NCBI RefSeq assembly: GCF_004770745.1
Contig: NZ_RQGD01000034.1
Location: 248,001 to 312,000, forward strand
Direction: 5' to 3'
From: Leptospira ognonensis
GTDB taxonomy: Bacteria; Spirochaetota; Leptospiria; Leptospirales; Leptospiraceae
DNA: 64,000 bases
Every line of letters starts with the position of its first letter. Position 1 is the first letter of the stretch. Below are positions 8,652 to 17,803 of the stretch, in pieces. Under the pieces are notes generated by a model. It worked only from the letters and a program-made list of their open reading frames with translations. It did not search any database and was not told where the DNA came from. A program made the position numbers and the translations under genes.

Positions 8652-10340
8652 AGAGAGTTTGCTTTTCTGGTCGCGGCCTTCCCACTCATCAAAGAATCGA
8701 TTGTAGGCAGCAATTTTGAAATAATATGTGATTCCTTCTTGGAAGAGAGCACCTCTCTTTTCATGCCTTGAAGAAAAAACAGGATCGAGCAGTGCCTTTG
8801 GAATCGATTTCGCATCTTCATCCGTTATATAGATATTGGAAATCAATGTATCTTCATCTGCACAGAATTTAAGATTTTTATAATCGGCATTCTCCGATTT
8901 CCCGTCTATAGTAGATATTTTTCCCTGGTTCGCATTAACAAATATAGTACCAATCATCCGATCAGGTTCGACTCCAAAATAGATAAGATAACCACCGTTC
9001 TCCTGGACTTCTCTTTCGTGATTGGAATTCCATGCAAAGCAAACCGTCTTTGCTTTTTCTCGAGAGAGAGAGACTCTAAAATTGGTTGGAATTTCCGGGG
9101 GAATTTGTTCTTTAATTTGGTAGTTTAAACCAAAAAGCGAAGGTGTGGATTTTCCTTGTGGATCAGAGCGTAACCATATTTTCCATTGGTGGAATTTAAA
9201 TTTTGGGAGGAGTTTCGTATTCTTTGGGTCTTCTAAAGAAATCCACATAGGTCCCTTCGATTCCTCCTCCTGAAACTTCTGATTGCTCCCACGGAAAAAA
9301 ACAGCTGTTTGGGTATCCTTTGGAGTCTCCATGGATGCGTTCCATTTTTCCAGAGTCGAATGGCTATACTTTGTAGCATAGACAGGAGATGTAACATAAC
9401 TTCCATTGTGGGAGGCCAATTTTGTATCCTCTGCGAATTTGACACGATGATACCTGGAATAATCTCGTGCCCGTAATGGCTCACCCTTGTGAATGTGAAA
9501 ACCGTCAATATTTCCGAAATAGGATTTTGCGAGAATCAAGTTGGAAGTATCAACCTCCGGAAATCCGATGCCAGCAATGCCAGAACCATCTGCTTCAAAT
9601 TGAGCAGTCTGATATCCATTTTGAAAGAGGAGAATTCGATTAGAGATGGTATCGAAATAAATTGAGATGAAAATCCATTCTTTTCTGGGAAGTGTATTGG
9701 GAGATTGCAGGACCGCTGACACGGTAGTACCATTCTCTTTCATGATGAGTTGGTTTGCATAAAAAACCAATCGATTCTCTTCAATCTCCAAACTGAATCC
9801 GTACTTCTTGCCTTTGATAAAGACCGTCTTGTCCAATACTACTGAGGATGCACCTTGTTCACTTAAGTAGAGTGGAATGGTAATCGTAAATGGTTCCGGA
9901 TGGGCATGGAAAAAATTTGATCCACTAACACCTAAATGGATTTGGTTTCTTTTACCTGAAAAGAAGGCAGATTTTTTCCCAAAAATCGAATATTTGGAAT
10001 CACTTATATAGGAAGAGGAAACTACAGAAATAGTTTTTGCTGAATGGGACAGAGCGGATTCAGAAAATTCTGGGTTGGCGACATCACCTTCGAAGTCTAG
10101 GAAAATCTCACCACTCGTTGGAGTGTTTTCTTTGGCACGAAGGATGTCCTTTTTGCCCGCCTGGGTATCGAGAACGGCACCAGTCCGCTTCCAATCAGTT
10201 AGATTCGGACTTAAAAGTGTGACGTTCTCTTTGGCAATTAGCGAAGAGAGGGAAAATAAGAATATACTTAAGGCTTTTGCTCTTCGATAAGTTGTAGTCT
10301 TCGTTCGTGGCGTCCGCCCTCGAAAGGTGTTTCGATCCAT
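8607..10340 (-). CDS. Secreted LamG/concanavalin-like protein, unknown
   Basis: 577-residue protein I do not recognise as a named family. After a long basic N-terminus (about 22 residues rich in Arg and Thr) there is a hydrophobic segment ending SSLIAKE, a plausible signal peptide. Residues about 80-260 have the beta-sandwich look of LamG/concanavalin-like folds (FEGD, then KEWIFISIYFD and ILLFQNGYQT strands). The C-terminal third has an FN3-like strand pattern (TNFRVSLSREKAKTVCFAWNS region). The ATG at 10340 makes the gene overlap rpiB by 73 bases; no other in-frame start lies before the hydrophobic segment. Confidence 0.6.
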   Translation of the reverse strand: MDRNTFRGRTPRTKTTTYRRAKALSIFLFSLSSLIAKENVTLLSPNLTDWKRTGAVLDTQAGKKDILRAKENTPTSGEIFLDFEGDVANPEFSESALSHSAKTISVVSSSYISDSKYSIFGKKSAFFSGKRNQIHLGVSGSNFFHAHPEPFTITIPLYLSEQGASSVVLDKTVFIKGKKYGFSLEIEENRLVFYANQLIMKENGTTVSAVLQSPNTLPRKEWIFISIYFDTISNRILLFQNGYQTAQFEADGSGIAGIGFPEVDTSNLILAKSYFGNIDGFHIHKGEPLRARDYSRYHRVKFAEDTKLASHNGSYVTSPVYATKYSHSTLEKWNASMETPKDTQTAVFFRGSNQKFQEEESKGPMWISLEDPKNTKLLPKFKFHQWKIWLRSDPQGKSTPSLFGLNYQIKEQIPPEIPTNFRVSLSREKAKTVCFAWNSNHEREVQENGGYLIYFGVEPDRMIGTIFVNANQGKISTIDGKSENADYKNLKFCADEDTLISNIYITDEDAKSIPKALLDPVFSSRHEKRGALFQEGITYYFKIAAYNRFFDEWEGRDQKSKLSSPLSVSFPKEISQR

Positions 10341-10708
10341 TTTTGTACTATCCGTAGAGCCAGATCTGTCCCAAGAACTCGACCACCGAGCACGATGACA
10401 TTGGCATCATTATGCCTTCTTGACATCTCAGCAGTAAATTCATCATGGCAAAGTGCCGCCCGAATTCCTGGAATTCGATTGGCTGCAATGGAAGCACCGA
10501 TCCCCGTACCACAAAGGGCAATGAGTTTAGGAACTTCTCCGGCAAGTACTTTGCGGCAGGCGTCTTTGATCACGGTTGGGTAATCAACAGATGCTTCGCT
10601 CTTAGTACCGTAATCGACCAATTCGTAGCTTTCCTCTAGACTTTTCCTCAGGAATTCTTTTAAGGCGAATCCGCCATGGTCCGATGCGATGCCGATTTTT
10701 GGTTTCAT
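10268..10708 (-). CDS. rpiB: Ribose-5-phosphate isomerase B
   Basis: Interconverts ribose-5-phosphate and ribulose-5-phosphate in the pentose phosphate pathway. The 146-residue product has the RpiB/LacAB features IASDHGG near the N-terminus, LCGTGIGASIAANR (the phosphate-binding loop with the catalytic Cys), and RRHNDANVIVLGGR. I chose the ATG at 10708 because GGAGAA lies 6 bases ahead; the ATG at 10714 overlaps the upstream stop as ATGA and adds only two residues. Length matches the family. The gene lies in a minus-strand group with a secreted protein gene upstream. Confidence 0.9.
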   Translation of the reverse strand: MKPKIGIASDHGGFALKEFLRKSLEESYELVDYGTKSEASVDYPTVIKDACRKVLAGEVPKLIALCGTGIGASIAANRIPGIRAALCHDEFTAEMSRRHNDANVIVLGGRVLGTDLALRIVQKWIETPFEGGRHERRLQLIEEQKP

Positions 10709-10710
10709 CT

Positions 10711-11334
10711 TCATTTCTCCGTAAATTGTTTTAGATAAGTCAGGTAGGATGCGCGTGATTCCACCGAAAGGGAAAATAGAAATCGTTCTCTTTCCCTGAG
10801 AAGCGCACCGTAACGAGCTTTCAACTCCTCTCGGAAGTTTTTTGCCTCGTCTTTCCATTCTTCGTCTTCCATCTGGATGGCGGCTATTGTCCGTTCCCGG
10901 ATTTCAGAAACCAAGGCGATTCTTGTCGCATAGTATTCTTCTACCAATTTTGCCTCAACAGGAGTTAGGTGAAACTCTCTGTCAGAATTGAGAAGGATCT
11001 TTCGTTCGATGCGGCTGAGATGGCTCTCTCGGAAGGCTGAATTCTCAAAGGAACGGGCGAGCTCCTCGCGATCATCTTTCGTGTTCAAAAATTTCCTGAG
11101 ACAAATCACTGAGCCCAAACGTGCATTCGTGGAATCGGTTGCATACTCAGCGATTTCCTTGTCTGCAAATTCTGCGACGGATCTCGATAATTGCCCGACA
11201 AAAGATGCAGATTGAAGGTTCACATAACATTCCTTAGCTTCTTTTGCATAAGGGAGTCCTTCAGCGATCCAGATGGAAGTCGCATTTAGGGTTGTGATGG
11301 CAAAAAGTATGAAAATGCTACTGAATCGGTACAT
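10711..11334 (-). CDS. Secreted alpha-helical protein, unknown
   Basis: 207-residue protein with an N-terminal hydrophobic signal (MYRFSSIFILFAITTLNA). The rest is helical and rich in Glu, Arg and Lys with no recognisable motif. Its stop overlaps the first possible rpiB start (ATGA), and serC lies 9 bases upstream, so it is probably cotranscribed with serC and rpiB. I cannot assign a function. Confidence 0.6.
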   Translation of the reverse strand: MYRFSSIFILFAITTLNATSIWIAEGLPYAKEAKECYVNLQSASFVGQLSRSVAEFADKEIAEYATDSTNARLGSVICLRKFLNTKDDREELARSFENSAFRESHLSRIERKILLNSDREFHLTPVEAKLVEEYYATRIALVSEIRERTIAAIQMEDEEWKDEAKNFREELKARYGALLRERERFLFSLSVESRASYLTYLKQFTEK

Positions 11335-11343
11335 GGGAGAATC

Positions 11344-12438
11344 TTAGGCTTTTCGCTCAAATTCTTTCATATAGGAAATGAGTGTTTCGATGCCAGACTT
11401 AGGCATGGCATTGTAAATGGAGGCTCGAAATCCTCCAACATCTCTATAACCTTTCAGTCCACAAAGTCCTGCACTTTCAGCTCCTTCAAGAAACGCCTTA
11501 TCAAGAGCTGTATCCTTTAGTCGAAAAATAGCATTCATAACAGAACGATTGTTTGGTGGCACGGGTGCAGTATACAAAGAAGAGGAATCGATAGAGCTAT
11601 AAAGTAATGCTGCCTTTTCCTCATTTTCTTTTTCCATCACCTCTAAGCCCCCTTTTTTCAGTAACCACTGAAAGACAAGATTCGCTATGTAGATGGAGTA
11701 AGTGGGAGGTGTATTGTAGACGGAACCGCTTTTTTCCATTAAAGCATAATTCATCAAATTAGGTATGGGATGCTTTTGTAGCGGCAATTTTTCTTTGTCA
11801 TAGATAACAATAGTTAATCCAGAGGGACCGATGTTTTTTTGTGCCCCCGCAAAAATCACCGAAAAATCTTCTATGTTTAGTTTCCGACTGAGGAGTTCAC
11901 TTGTCATGTCCGCAACTAAAGGGGTCTTTTTAACTTTTGGAATTTTTCCATACCGAGTCCCATAAATCGTATTATTGGAAGTGATATAAACATATTTGGC
12001 TTTGTCCGAGATCAGATCGTCCGTGATTTCTGGAATTTCCATATAACCTGACGGTTTGCCATCAAAAATCGATTTGACCCCAGGATAGAATTTTTGTGCT
12101 TCTAGAAATGCCTTGGCTGCCCAAACTCCCGTTTGTGCAAAATCCGCACTCTCGCCTGCGGCAAGATAATTGAGTGGGATGGCGGAAAATTGAAGCGTTG
12201 CACCACCAGGAAAATAAACGACTCCATACCTTTCCGGTATCTGGAGCAGGGTGCGAAGGGAGGCAAGGGATTCATCTAGGATGCTTTGAAAGTGGGCCTC
12301 TCTGTGGCTCATTTCCATGACACTCATGCCCGAGCCTTGGTAATTGAGGAATTCTCCCTGTGCTTTTTCCATAACTTCCGTCGGAAGCATGGCAGGACCC
12401 GCATTAAAATTGTAAATTCTAGAAGTAAACTTTCCCAT
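11344..12438 (-). CDS. serC: Phosphoserine aminotransferase
   Basis: PLP enzyme converting 3-phosphohydroxypyruvate to phosphoserine (serine synthesis; also used in B6 synthesis). The 364-residue product begins MGKFTSRIYNFNAGPAMLP, matching the family N-terminus; FPGGATLQFSAIPLN and AGAQKNIGPSG (PLP-lysine) are diagnostic, and the C-terminus has GFRASIYNAMP. I used the ATG at 12438, preceded by GGAGGGG; an upstream in-frame start at 12642 would add a 68-residue extension not seen in the family and would overlap the next gene. Confidence 0.95.
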   Translation of the reverse strand: MGKFTSRIYNFNAGPAMLPTEVMEKAQGEFLNYQGSGMSVMEMSHREAHFQSILDESLASLRTLLQIPERYGVVYFPGGATLQFSAIPLNYLAAGESADFAQTGVWAAKAFLEAQKFYPGVKSIFDGKPSGYMEIPEITDDLISDKAKYVYITSNNTIYGTRYGKIPKVKKTPLVADMTSELLSRKLNIEDFSVIFAGAQKNIGPSGLTIVIYDKEKLPLQKHPIPNLMNYALMEKSGSVYNTPPTYSIYIANLVFQWLLKKGGLEVMEKENEEKAALLYSSIDSSSLYTAPVPPNNRSVMNAIFRLKDTALDKAFLEGAESAGLCGLKGYRDVGGFRASIYNAMPKSGIETLISYMKEFERKA

Positions 12439-12502
12439 CTCCCCTCCAAATTCCGACGCTAAAGCCTGGGGTAAATATCTTTTTCGTCTGACAAAACTTG
12501 CT

Positions 12503-12530
12503 TTGCAGATTCGCTTCTTCCGAGTATACT
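12503..12530 (+). promoter_or_regulatory. Sigma-70-type promoter for the P83/100 gene
   Basis: TTGCAG (12503-12508), a 16-base spacer and TATACT (12525-12530) stand about 37 bases ahead of the ATG at 12567. A good RBS (GAGGG) lies at about 12557-12561. Promoter call is by consensus only. Confidence 0.5.
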
Positions 12531-12566
12531 TGGCGCATTCTTTAAATAAAAATTCAAGAGGGTGAA

Positions 12567-14249
12567 ATGAGAATATTTCGCACTGCCACGTTGTTGGTGT
12601 TTGCTGTTGCTTTAGGTCTTTCCGCTCAATCAAAGGCTCCACTTGGAGAATCCGAGTTTCAAGGAGTGAAACGGATTGAGTTTATCAACAAGTCTTACAA
12701 AAGGGCTTCGTCTGATATCGTGCAAGAAAATCAGGAATTGGGTAAAAAATTAGCCCAGGGCATCCAAAAAGGCGATTCCAGTGTGACCGGTGGCGTATCC
12801 ATTCAAAGAATTCAGCCAGGGAAGGATGGAAAGTTAGGTGCCGATATTTTGACAATCAGTGAATCCACATCTTTTGATCATGTGAATTCTATCATTCGGA
12901 TTGTTGCTTCTTACGTGGAAACATCCTTCCAATACAAAGCAGGTGGGGCAGACACTTTAGGACAGTATTTAATTTATTATAATGCGGCTCATAGAAAGGA
13001 TTTAAAATATTTTTCTTCCAAATATACGGAAGAAGTGACTAAGCTTCTAACGGCTGATAAGGTTGGACTTGATACAAACTATAAAAATTGGTCAGGTAAA
13101 ACTCAGCTCATCATCCCGATCGAAAAAAACATCCTGAAAGATGGCGGCAAAGACGTAACAACGGACGAGCTCGAAAAAGATGTTAATAAAATCGTAAAAG
13201 ATAAAGAAAAAGATCCTGCGACAAAACAAAAAATGCAGGAGGAAGCCAAAAAAATGGACACTCTTCAAACTGAAAAGTTAAAAGAGGAAAAGAAAATTGT
13301 CCAAGATAAAAAACAAGAAGTTGCTAAAGAACAAAAAGAAGTTGAGCAAAAGAAAGAAGAGATAAAGAAAAAAGAGGCAACAGAAGTTGCAAAGCTCAAC
13401 GAGTTAAAAAAAGACCCAGTTAAAAACAAAGTAGAGATCGAAAAAAAGACAGAAGAAGTCAAAGCGATCCAACAAGAAGTGGCAAAAACAGAACAGCAGG
13501 CCGCTGTTGTGGAAGCTAAGAAAGATGAGCTCGATAAAAAAGAAGAACAAATTGCTGCTAAAGAAGAAGCAAGAAAAGACGGAAACACGACATCGACTGA
13601 CGGAACAAAGACGGAAGAAGCAGTGAAAGTAGCCGAACAGAAAGTCGAAGTTTTAAAAAGTGAACTCCAGGAAGTAAAAGAAGAGCTAAAGAAAAAAGAA
13701 GAACAAAGTGACAATGTCATAAATAACAAAATTCTTTTTATGAAATTCATAAAGTATGATGCAGACGGTCACTACTCTAATGAACTTTGGGCCATTGACA
13801 CAACCAAAGACGACGCACTCTACAAAAGCCCATACAACAACATTTGTTCCAAGGACTTTAAAGAAATCGCTAACCAAGGCGTTCTCGTTTTAGGATATGA
13901 TGGTGAAAAAATTGAAACCAGAAAACACAAATTGGTTTTACTTGATCCTGATAAATTAGCGGTCAAAAAGACGAGCGATGCAGCCGACATTTTCTGGCGA
14001 ACACCGATGATCAACCGTGATGACAAGATCTATGTGGTAGAAAAGTTCCAGGACAAATACCATGTTTCAAGGTTCAAAAGCGACTTAACCTTTGAAACGC
14101 GCTCTGCCGAAGGCATTGAAGAAAATTCCGAAATTACATTTTTCGGTGATAAACTTTATGTAACTGGAAAACCGAAAGAAGGGGATAAGACGACCATTAA
14201 GGTATTCAAGAAAGAAGATTTGAGCCTCATCAAAACGATTGCTCCGTAA
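12567..14249 (+). CDS. P83/100-family exported antigen
   Basis: 560-residue exported protein of the spirochaetal P83/100 family, first known as a Borrelia antigen. Signal peptide about 1-20 (LVFAVALGLSAQS). The N-terminal domain (about 25-195) is globular and ends in a DTNYKNWSGKTQLIIPI segment typical of the family. A long Lys/Glu-rich coiled coil runs from about 210 to 385, and a beta-rich C-terminal domain (about 390-560) follows, as in the Borrelia protein. It has its own promoter and a strong terminator, so it is monocistronic. Function in the periplasm is unknown. Confidence 0.85.
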   Translation: MRIFRTATLLVFAVALGLSAQSKAPLGESEFQGVKRIEFINKSYKRASSDIVQENQELGKKLAQGIQKGDSSVTGGVSIQRIQPGKDGKLGADILTISESTSFDHVNSIIRIVASYVETSFQYKAGGADTLGQYLIYYNAAHRKDLKYFSSKYTEEVTKLLTADKVGLDTNYKNWSGKTQLIIPIEKNILKDGGKDVTTDELEKDVNKIVKDKEKDPATKQKMQEEAKKMDTLQTEKLKEEKKIVQDKKQEVAKEQKEVEQKKEEIKKKEATEVAKLNELKKDPVKNKVEIEKKTEEVKAIQQEVAKTEQQAAVVEAKKDELDKKEEQIAAKEEARKDGNTTSTDGTKTEEAVKVAEQKVEVLKSELQEVKEELKKKEEQSDNVINNKILFMKFIKYDADGHYSNELWAIDTTKDDALYKSPYNNICSKDFKEIANQGVLVLGYDGEKIETRKHKLVLLDPDKLAVKKTSDAADIFWRTPMINRDDKIYVVEKFQDKYHVSRFKSDLTFETRSAEGIEENSEITFFGDKLYVTGKPKEGDKTTIKVFKKEDLSLIKTIAP

Positions 14250-14275
14250 TTGAGTCTAAAACAAACCTTGTAATG

Positions 14276-14307
14276 AATCCGATGTAGAAATACATCGGAT
14301 TTTTTTT
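14276..14307 (+). terminator. Rho-independent terminator
   Basis: Perfect 11-base stem AATCCGATGTA / TACATCGGATT around a GAAA loop, followed by a run of seven or eight T. It ends the P83/100 transcript and abuts the stop of the convergent TPR gene. Confidence 0.9.
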
Positions 14308-15412
14308 AATCTTTCAAATACTCGATTCTTTCCCGTATGGATTCGTTTGAAGGGATTTTTTTGGCAAGGTCTTCTAGCATCTTAATCGCTTTCACTTTTT
14401 TACCCATCACATCCCAGAGGTCAGAAAGTTCCAGGGCAGGCCTTGGATCGTTAGGTGACTTGGATAAGAGAGATACATAAATCTCCTCAGCTTTTTCGAG
14501 GTCTCCGATGAGTCTGAGTGCTGCCGCTTTTCCGAGTAAGGCGAAATAATCATCACCAGAAGCAAGAATTTTATTGAAACATTCGAGAGCTTTATCGAAT
14601 TTCCCTAGCCCTCGTAGAGAATCGGCATATCGGTTGATGATGAGCTTATTATCTGGGTCGAATTCTAATATTTTTTCCCAATAGAGAATGGCTGTTTCAA
14701 ATTCTTTTTTCCCACGAAATGATTCGGCGAGTCCATAAAGGGCAAAGAAATTTTTAGAGTCTAGGTTTTTAGCCCTTTCATAGTAAATGATCGCTTTTTC
14801 AAAATCCTTTATCTTGCGATAGCTATTGCCGATCTCCGTTAGTATTTTGATGTTGTTTGGTTGGCTAGATAAAAGTTTTTCCCACCAATGAATGGCTTCA
14901 GCATAACGTTGGCAGGCGAAAAATAAATGACCGAGACCAACGATCACATACTGATCGTTAGGATTGATCTGAAGTGCTTCCATATAATACACTTCCGACT
15001 CTTTGAAGTTTTTTAATTTGCGATGGGCGTCTGCAACGCGTGAGAGAATACTCGCATCGGTAATGGTTATGTGATGGAATTCCTCGGCAACTTCTATAAT
15101 TTTTTTTAGACTACTTAAGTCACGATAACAATTCATGATTCCCATCAGGGAAAATTTATTAGCTGAATCACCAGCCAAACATTTGCGATAGTATTTGATC
15201 GCCTCTTCTGGCTGTTTTGTTTTGGCATAATAATCACCGAGACCGACAAGACCATAGGTATTTGTAGGATCTTCATCGAGCAATATTTCCAATCGCTCTT
15301 TCGCCTCTTTGAACCGGCTTTGGTCTAGAAAACGATATGCCTCTTTAGCAAGAGCTTTGATTTTTAAGAATTTTTCGTCTTCGGGCGGTTTTTCTAATTC
15401 GGTATTTTCCAT
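14306..15412 (-). CDS. TPR repeat protein, cytoplasmic
   Basis: About 368 residues made of roughly ten tandem TPR units (examples: [57 protein letters not shown]). There is no signal peptide or membrane segment, so it is probably cytoplasmic. I chose the ATG at 15412 ([14 protein letters not shown]); a GTG at 15433 would add seven residues. It is a scaffold-type protein of unknown partners, divergent from ilvB. Confidence 0.8.
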   Translation of the reverse strand: MENTELEKPPEDEKFLKIKALAKEAYRFLDQSRFKEAKERLEILLDEDPTNTYGLVGLGDYYAKTKQPEEAIKYYRKCLAGDSANKFSLMGIMNCYRDLSSLKKIIEVAEEFHHITITDASILSRVADAHRKLKNFKESEVYYMEALQINPNDQYVIVGLGHLFFACQRYAEAIHWWEKLLSSQPNNIKILTEIGNSYRKIKDFEKAIIYYERAKNLDSKNFFALYGLAESFRGKKEFETAILYWEKILEFDPDNKLIINRYADSLRGLGKFDKALECFNKILASGDDYFALLGKAAALRLIGDLEKAEEIYVSLLSKSPNDPRPALELSDLWDVMGKKVKAIKMLEDLAKKIPSNESIRERIEYLKD

Positions 15413-15524
15413 ATGGATCGGCTTCAGAAACACCTTGAAAATTTAAGGAGCAAAAATCGACTCAAAAACGAGAGAACATTGACGAAACACCCTTTTTTGA
15501 GGGAATGGCAGTGGGGGAACGCAC

Positions 15525-17231
15525 ATGTCAACAGTAACTGAAGCTATCACTGGAGCCAGGTTAATGGTAGAACTTTTGGAAGAAGCAGGCGTTGAAATCG
15601 TCTTCGGATATCCAGGTGGAGCGATCCTTCCCTTCTACGACGAACTCTATCATAGTAAGAAAATAAAACACATTCTTGTCAGACACGAGCAGGGCGCCAT
15701 ACATATGGCAGAAGGTTATGCTCGTTCTACAGGCAAATTGGGTGTTTGCATTGCAACCTCAGGGCCTGGTGCTACCAACTTGATCACTGGCCTTACGGAT
15801 GCTAAATTGGATTCCATTCCCATCCTTGCCATCACTGGACAAGTTGCCACCACAGACATTGGGACAGATGCGTTCCAAGAAGCAGATATATTCGGAATCA
15901 CCATCCCCATTACCAAATACAATGCACTGATCAAAAATGCAGATGACTTATCTCGTCACTTTGAAGAAGCCATGAAGATTGCCATGGGCGGCAGGCCTGG
16001 GCCTGTGCTTCTCGACTTTCCGAAAGATGTACAAAACCAGAAAACAACTGTTCGTAAAGCAACCTCTCTGAAAATTGCAAAACACCATTATGAAAGGCAA
16101 ACGGTAAAAGGAGATCCACAGGAATTTGCAGAGGCGTTGAACAATGCGAAACGTCCTCTTCTATATGTCGGAGGTGGTGCGATCAACTCTTTTGCTTCAG
16201 CCGAAATACGCGCATTAGCTGAAAAGGCAAATGCACCTGTCACCACGACTCTGATGGGGCTTGGCGCTTTCCCGGGTACCCATCCCTTGAGTGTCGGCAT
16301 GCTTGGTATGCATGGAACCGCTTACGCGAATAAGGCTGTCCTTGAATGTGATTATATTCTAAATCTTGGAGCCAGGTTCGATGACCGTGTTGCTCGTAAG
16401 TTTGATTTTGCACCTGATGCGGTCAGAGCACATATTGATATTGATGCTTCGGAGTTCAATAAAAGGGTGAATGTCAGCCACATACTCAACGGAGATTTAA
16501 AAGATGCCGTTCGTGAAATTTTGCCGTTCATTAAAACCTCTGATCGAAGTGCTTGGATCCAGCGAATTGCAGATTTGAAAAAAGACCATCCGCTAGATTA
16601 CGATCACTCAAAAGAAGAAATTAAGCCGCAAGATTTTCTGAACAGAGTGTATGCAAGAACCAAAGGCAAAGCGATTGTTTCTACGGATGTAGGTCAGCAC
16701 CAAATGTGGGCCGCTCAATACTTCCTTTTTGATGAACCAAACACTTGGCTCACCTCAGGAGGACTAGGAACGATGGGGTATGGACTACCGGCTGCCATTG
16801 GAGCTAAGTTTGGAAATCCTGATAAGACAGTCATTTGTGTTACAGGAGACGGAAGTTTTCAGATGTGCATTCAGGAATTAGCAACCATCGCACAATCGAA
16901 ATTAGGTGTAAAGATACTTCTTTTTAATAATAATTTCCTCGGTATGGTTCGGCAATGGCAGGAGTTATTCTATGAAAATCGATTTAGCGAATCTCAATGG
17001 ACTTATAATCCCAACTTTGTGAAGTTAGCGGAGTCTTACGACATCCCAGCGATGAAGATTTCTAGAAAAGATGAGATAGATAAGGGAATTGATTTTTTTC
17101 TAAAAGATGATGGCTCAGCACTCATCGAAGTGATGATACCTGCAGAGGAGAAAGTTTTTCCGATGATCCCTTCTGGAAAATCCCAAAAAGATCTAATTGA
17201 ATTTAAGGACCTGGCCAAGTTAAAAAAATGA
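15525..17231 (+). CDS. ilvB: Acetolactate synthase, large subunit
   Basis: Thiamine-diphosphate enzyme that condenses pyruvate to acetolactate, the first common step of branched-chain amino acid synthesis. 568 residues. Visible: the N-terminal [13 protein letters not shown], catalytic Glu55 in [15 protein letters not shown], and the C-terminal ThDP motif beginning GDGSF and ending NN (about 445-475). The GTG-rich leader has GGGGGAAC as RBS. The stop overlaps ilvN by 4 bases (ATGA). Confidence 0.95.
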   Translation: MSTVTEAITGARLMVELLEEAGVEIVFGYPGGAILPFYDELYHSKKIKHILVRHEQGAIHMAEGYARSTGKLGVCIATSGPGATNLITGLTDAKLDSIPILAITGQVATTDIGTDAFQEADIFGITIPITKYNALIKNADDLSRHFEEAMKIAMGGRPGPVLLDFPKDVQNQKTTVRKATSLKIAKHHYERQTVKGDPQEFAEALNNAKRPLLYVGGGAINSFASAEIRALAEKANAPVTTTLMGLGAFPGTHPLSVGMLGMHGTAYANKAVLECDYILNLGARFDDRVARKFDFAPDAVRAHIDIDASEFNKRVNVSHILNGDLKDAVREILPFIKTSDRSAWIQRIADLKKDHPLDYDHSKEEIKPQDFLNRVYARTKGKAIVSTDVGQHQMWAAQYFLFDEPNTWLTSGGLGTMGYGLPAAIGAKFGNPDKTVICVTGDGSFQMCIQELATIAQSKLGVKILLFNNNFLGMVRQWQELFYENRFSESQWTYNPNFVKLAESYDIPAMKISRKDEIDKGIDFFLKDDGSALIEVMIPAEEKVFPMIPSGKSQKDLIEFKDLAKLKK

Positions 17232-17716
17232 AACACACACTTAGCATTCTTGTAAACAACCATCCTGGGGTCATGAGTCATGTCTCTGGGCTTTTTACGC
17301 GTCGTGGTTATAACATCGATTCTATTGCCGTAGGTGTAACGGATAACTTGGAAGTGTCCTCTATGACCATCGTTTTGAATGGGGACGAAACCATTGTAGG
17401 TCAGGTAAAAAATCAGTTATTAAAACTTCCTGATGTGCTAAAGGTTCAGGATATGGCCTATGCCAGTACGGTCCAAAGGGAGCTTGTCCTCATCTCTGTT
17501 TCCATAAGCGAAGTGAACAGGGCCGAAGCCCTAACCGTGTGCAATGGATTTGGAGCCAATATCCTAGAGATGACGGAGGATTCCCTTCTCATAGAATTCT
17601 CTGGCAATAGCAGACAAGTTGGAAATGTGATCACTCTCATGAAACACTTTGGAATTCGGGAAATTTCAAGAACCGGCCAAATTGCTCTCGCCTACCGAAA
17701 CCAGGATGCGAGCTAA
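17228..17716 (+). CDS. ilvN: Acetolactate synthase, small regulatory subunit
   Basis: 162-residue regulatory subunit with an N-terminal ACT domain ([21 protein letters not shown] and [12 protein letters not shown]) that binds valine as feedback inhibitor in the family, and a C-terminal ALS_ss domain (residues about 80-160). Length is standard. It is translationally coupled to ilvB by an ATGA overlap. Confidence 0.95.
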   Translation: MKHTLSILVNNHPGVMSHVSGLFTRRGYNIDSIAVGVTDNLEVSSMTIVLNGDETIVGQVKNQLLKLPDVLKVQDMAYASTVQRELVLISVSISEVNRAEALTVCNGFGANILEMTEDSLLIEFSGNSRQVGNVITLMKHFGIREISRTGQIALAYRNQDAS

Positions 17717-17770
17717 TCGAAGTTCTTCTACATCCTAACTTCTTACTTGACCTTTTCTAATTCTTAAAAT

Positions 17771-17803
17771 AGTTTTTCTAGGGTGGTGGAACCCAGAAAA
17801 ACT
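17771..17803 (+). repeat. Inverted repeat directly ahead of a start codon
   Basis: AGTTTTTCT (17771-17779) and GGGT (17781-17784) pair with ACCC (17791-17794) and AGAAAAACT (17795-17803), with one bulged A and a 6-base loop. The right arm ends exactly at the ATG at 17804. There is no T-run, so it is not an ordinary terminator of ilvBN; an operator or translation-control hairpin is possible. Confidence 0.6.

Noticed and set aside
13265..13750. Minus-strand frame opposite the P83/100 coiled coil
   Set aside because: Ser/Phe-rich translation is the reverse of the Lys/Glu-rich repeat region; no RBS or motif.
15479..15507. Possible promoter of ilvB (TTGACG)
   Set aside because: A -35-like TTGACG is present but no -10 at suitable distance.
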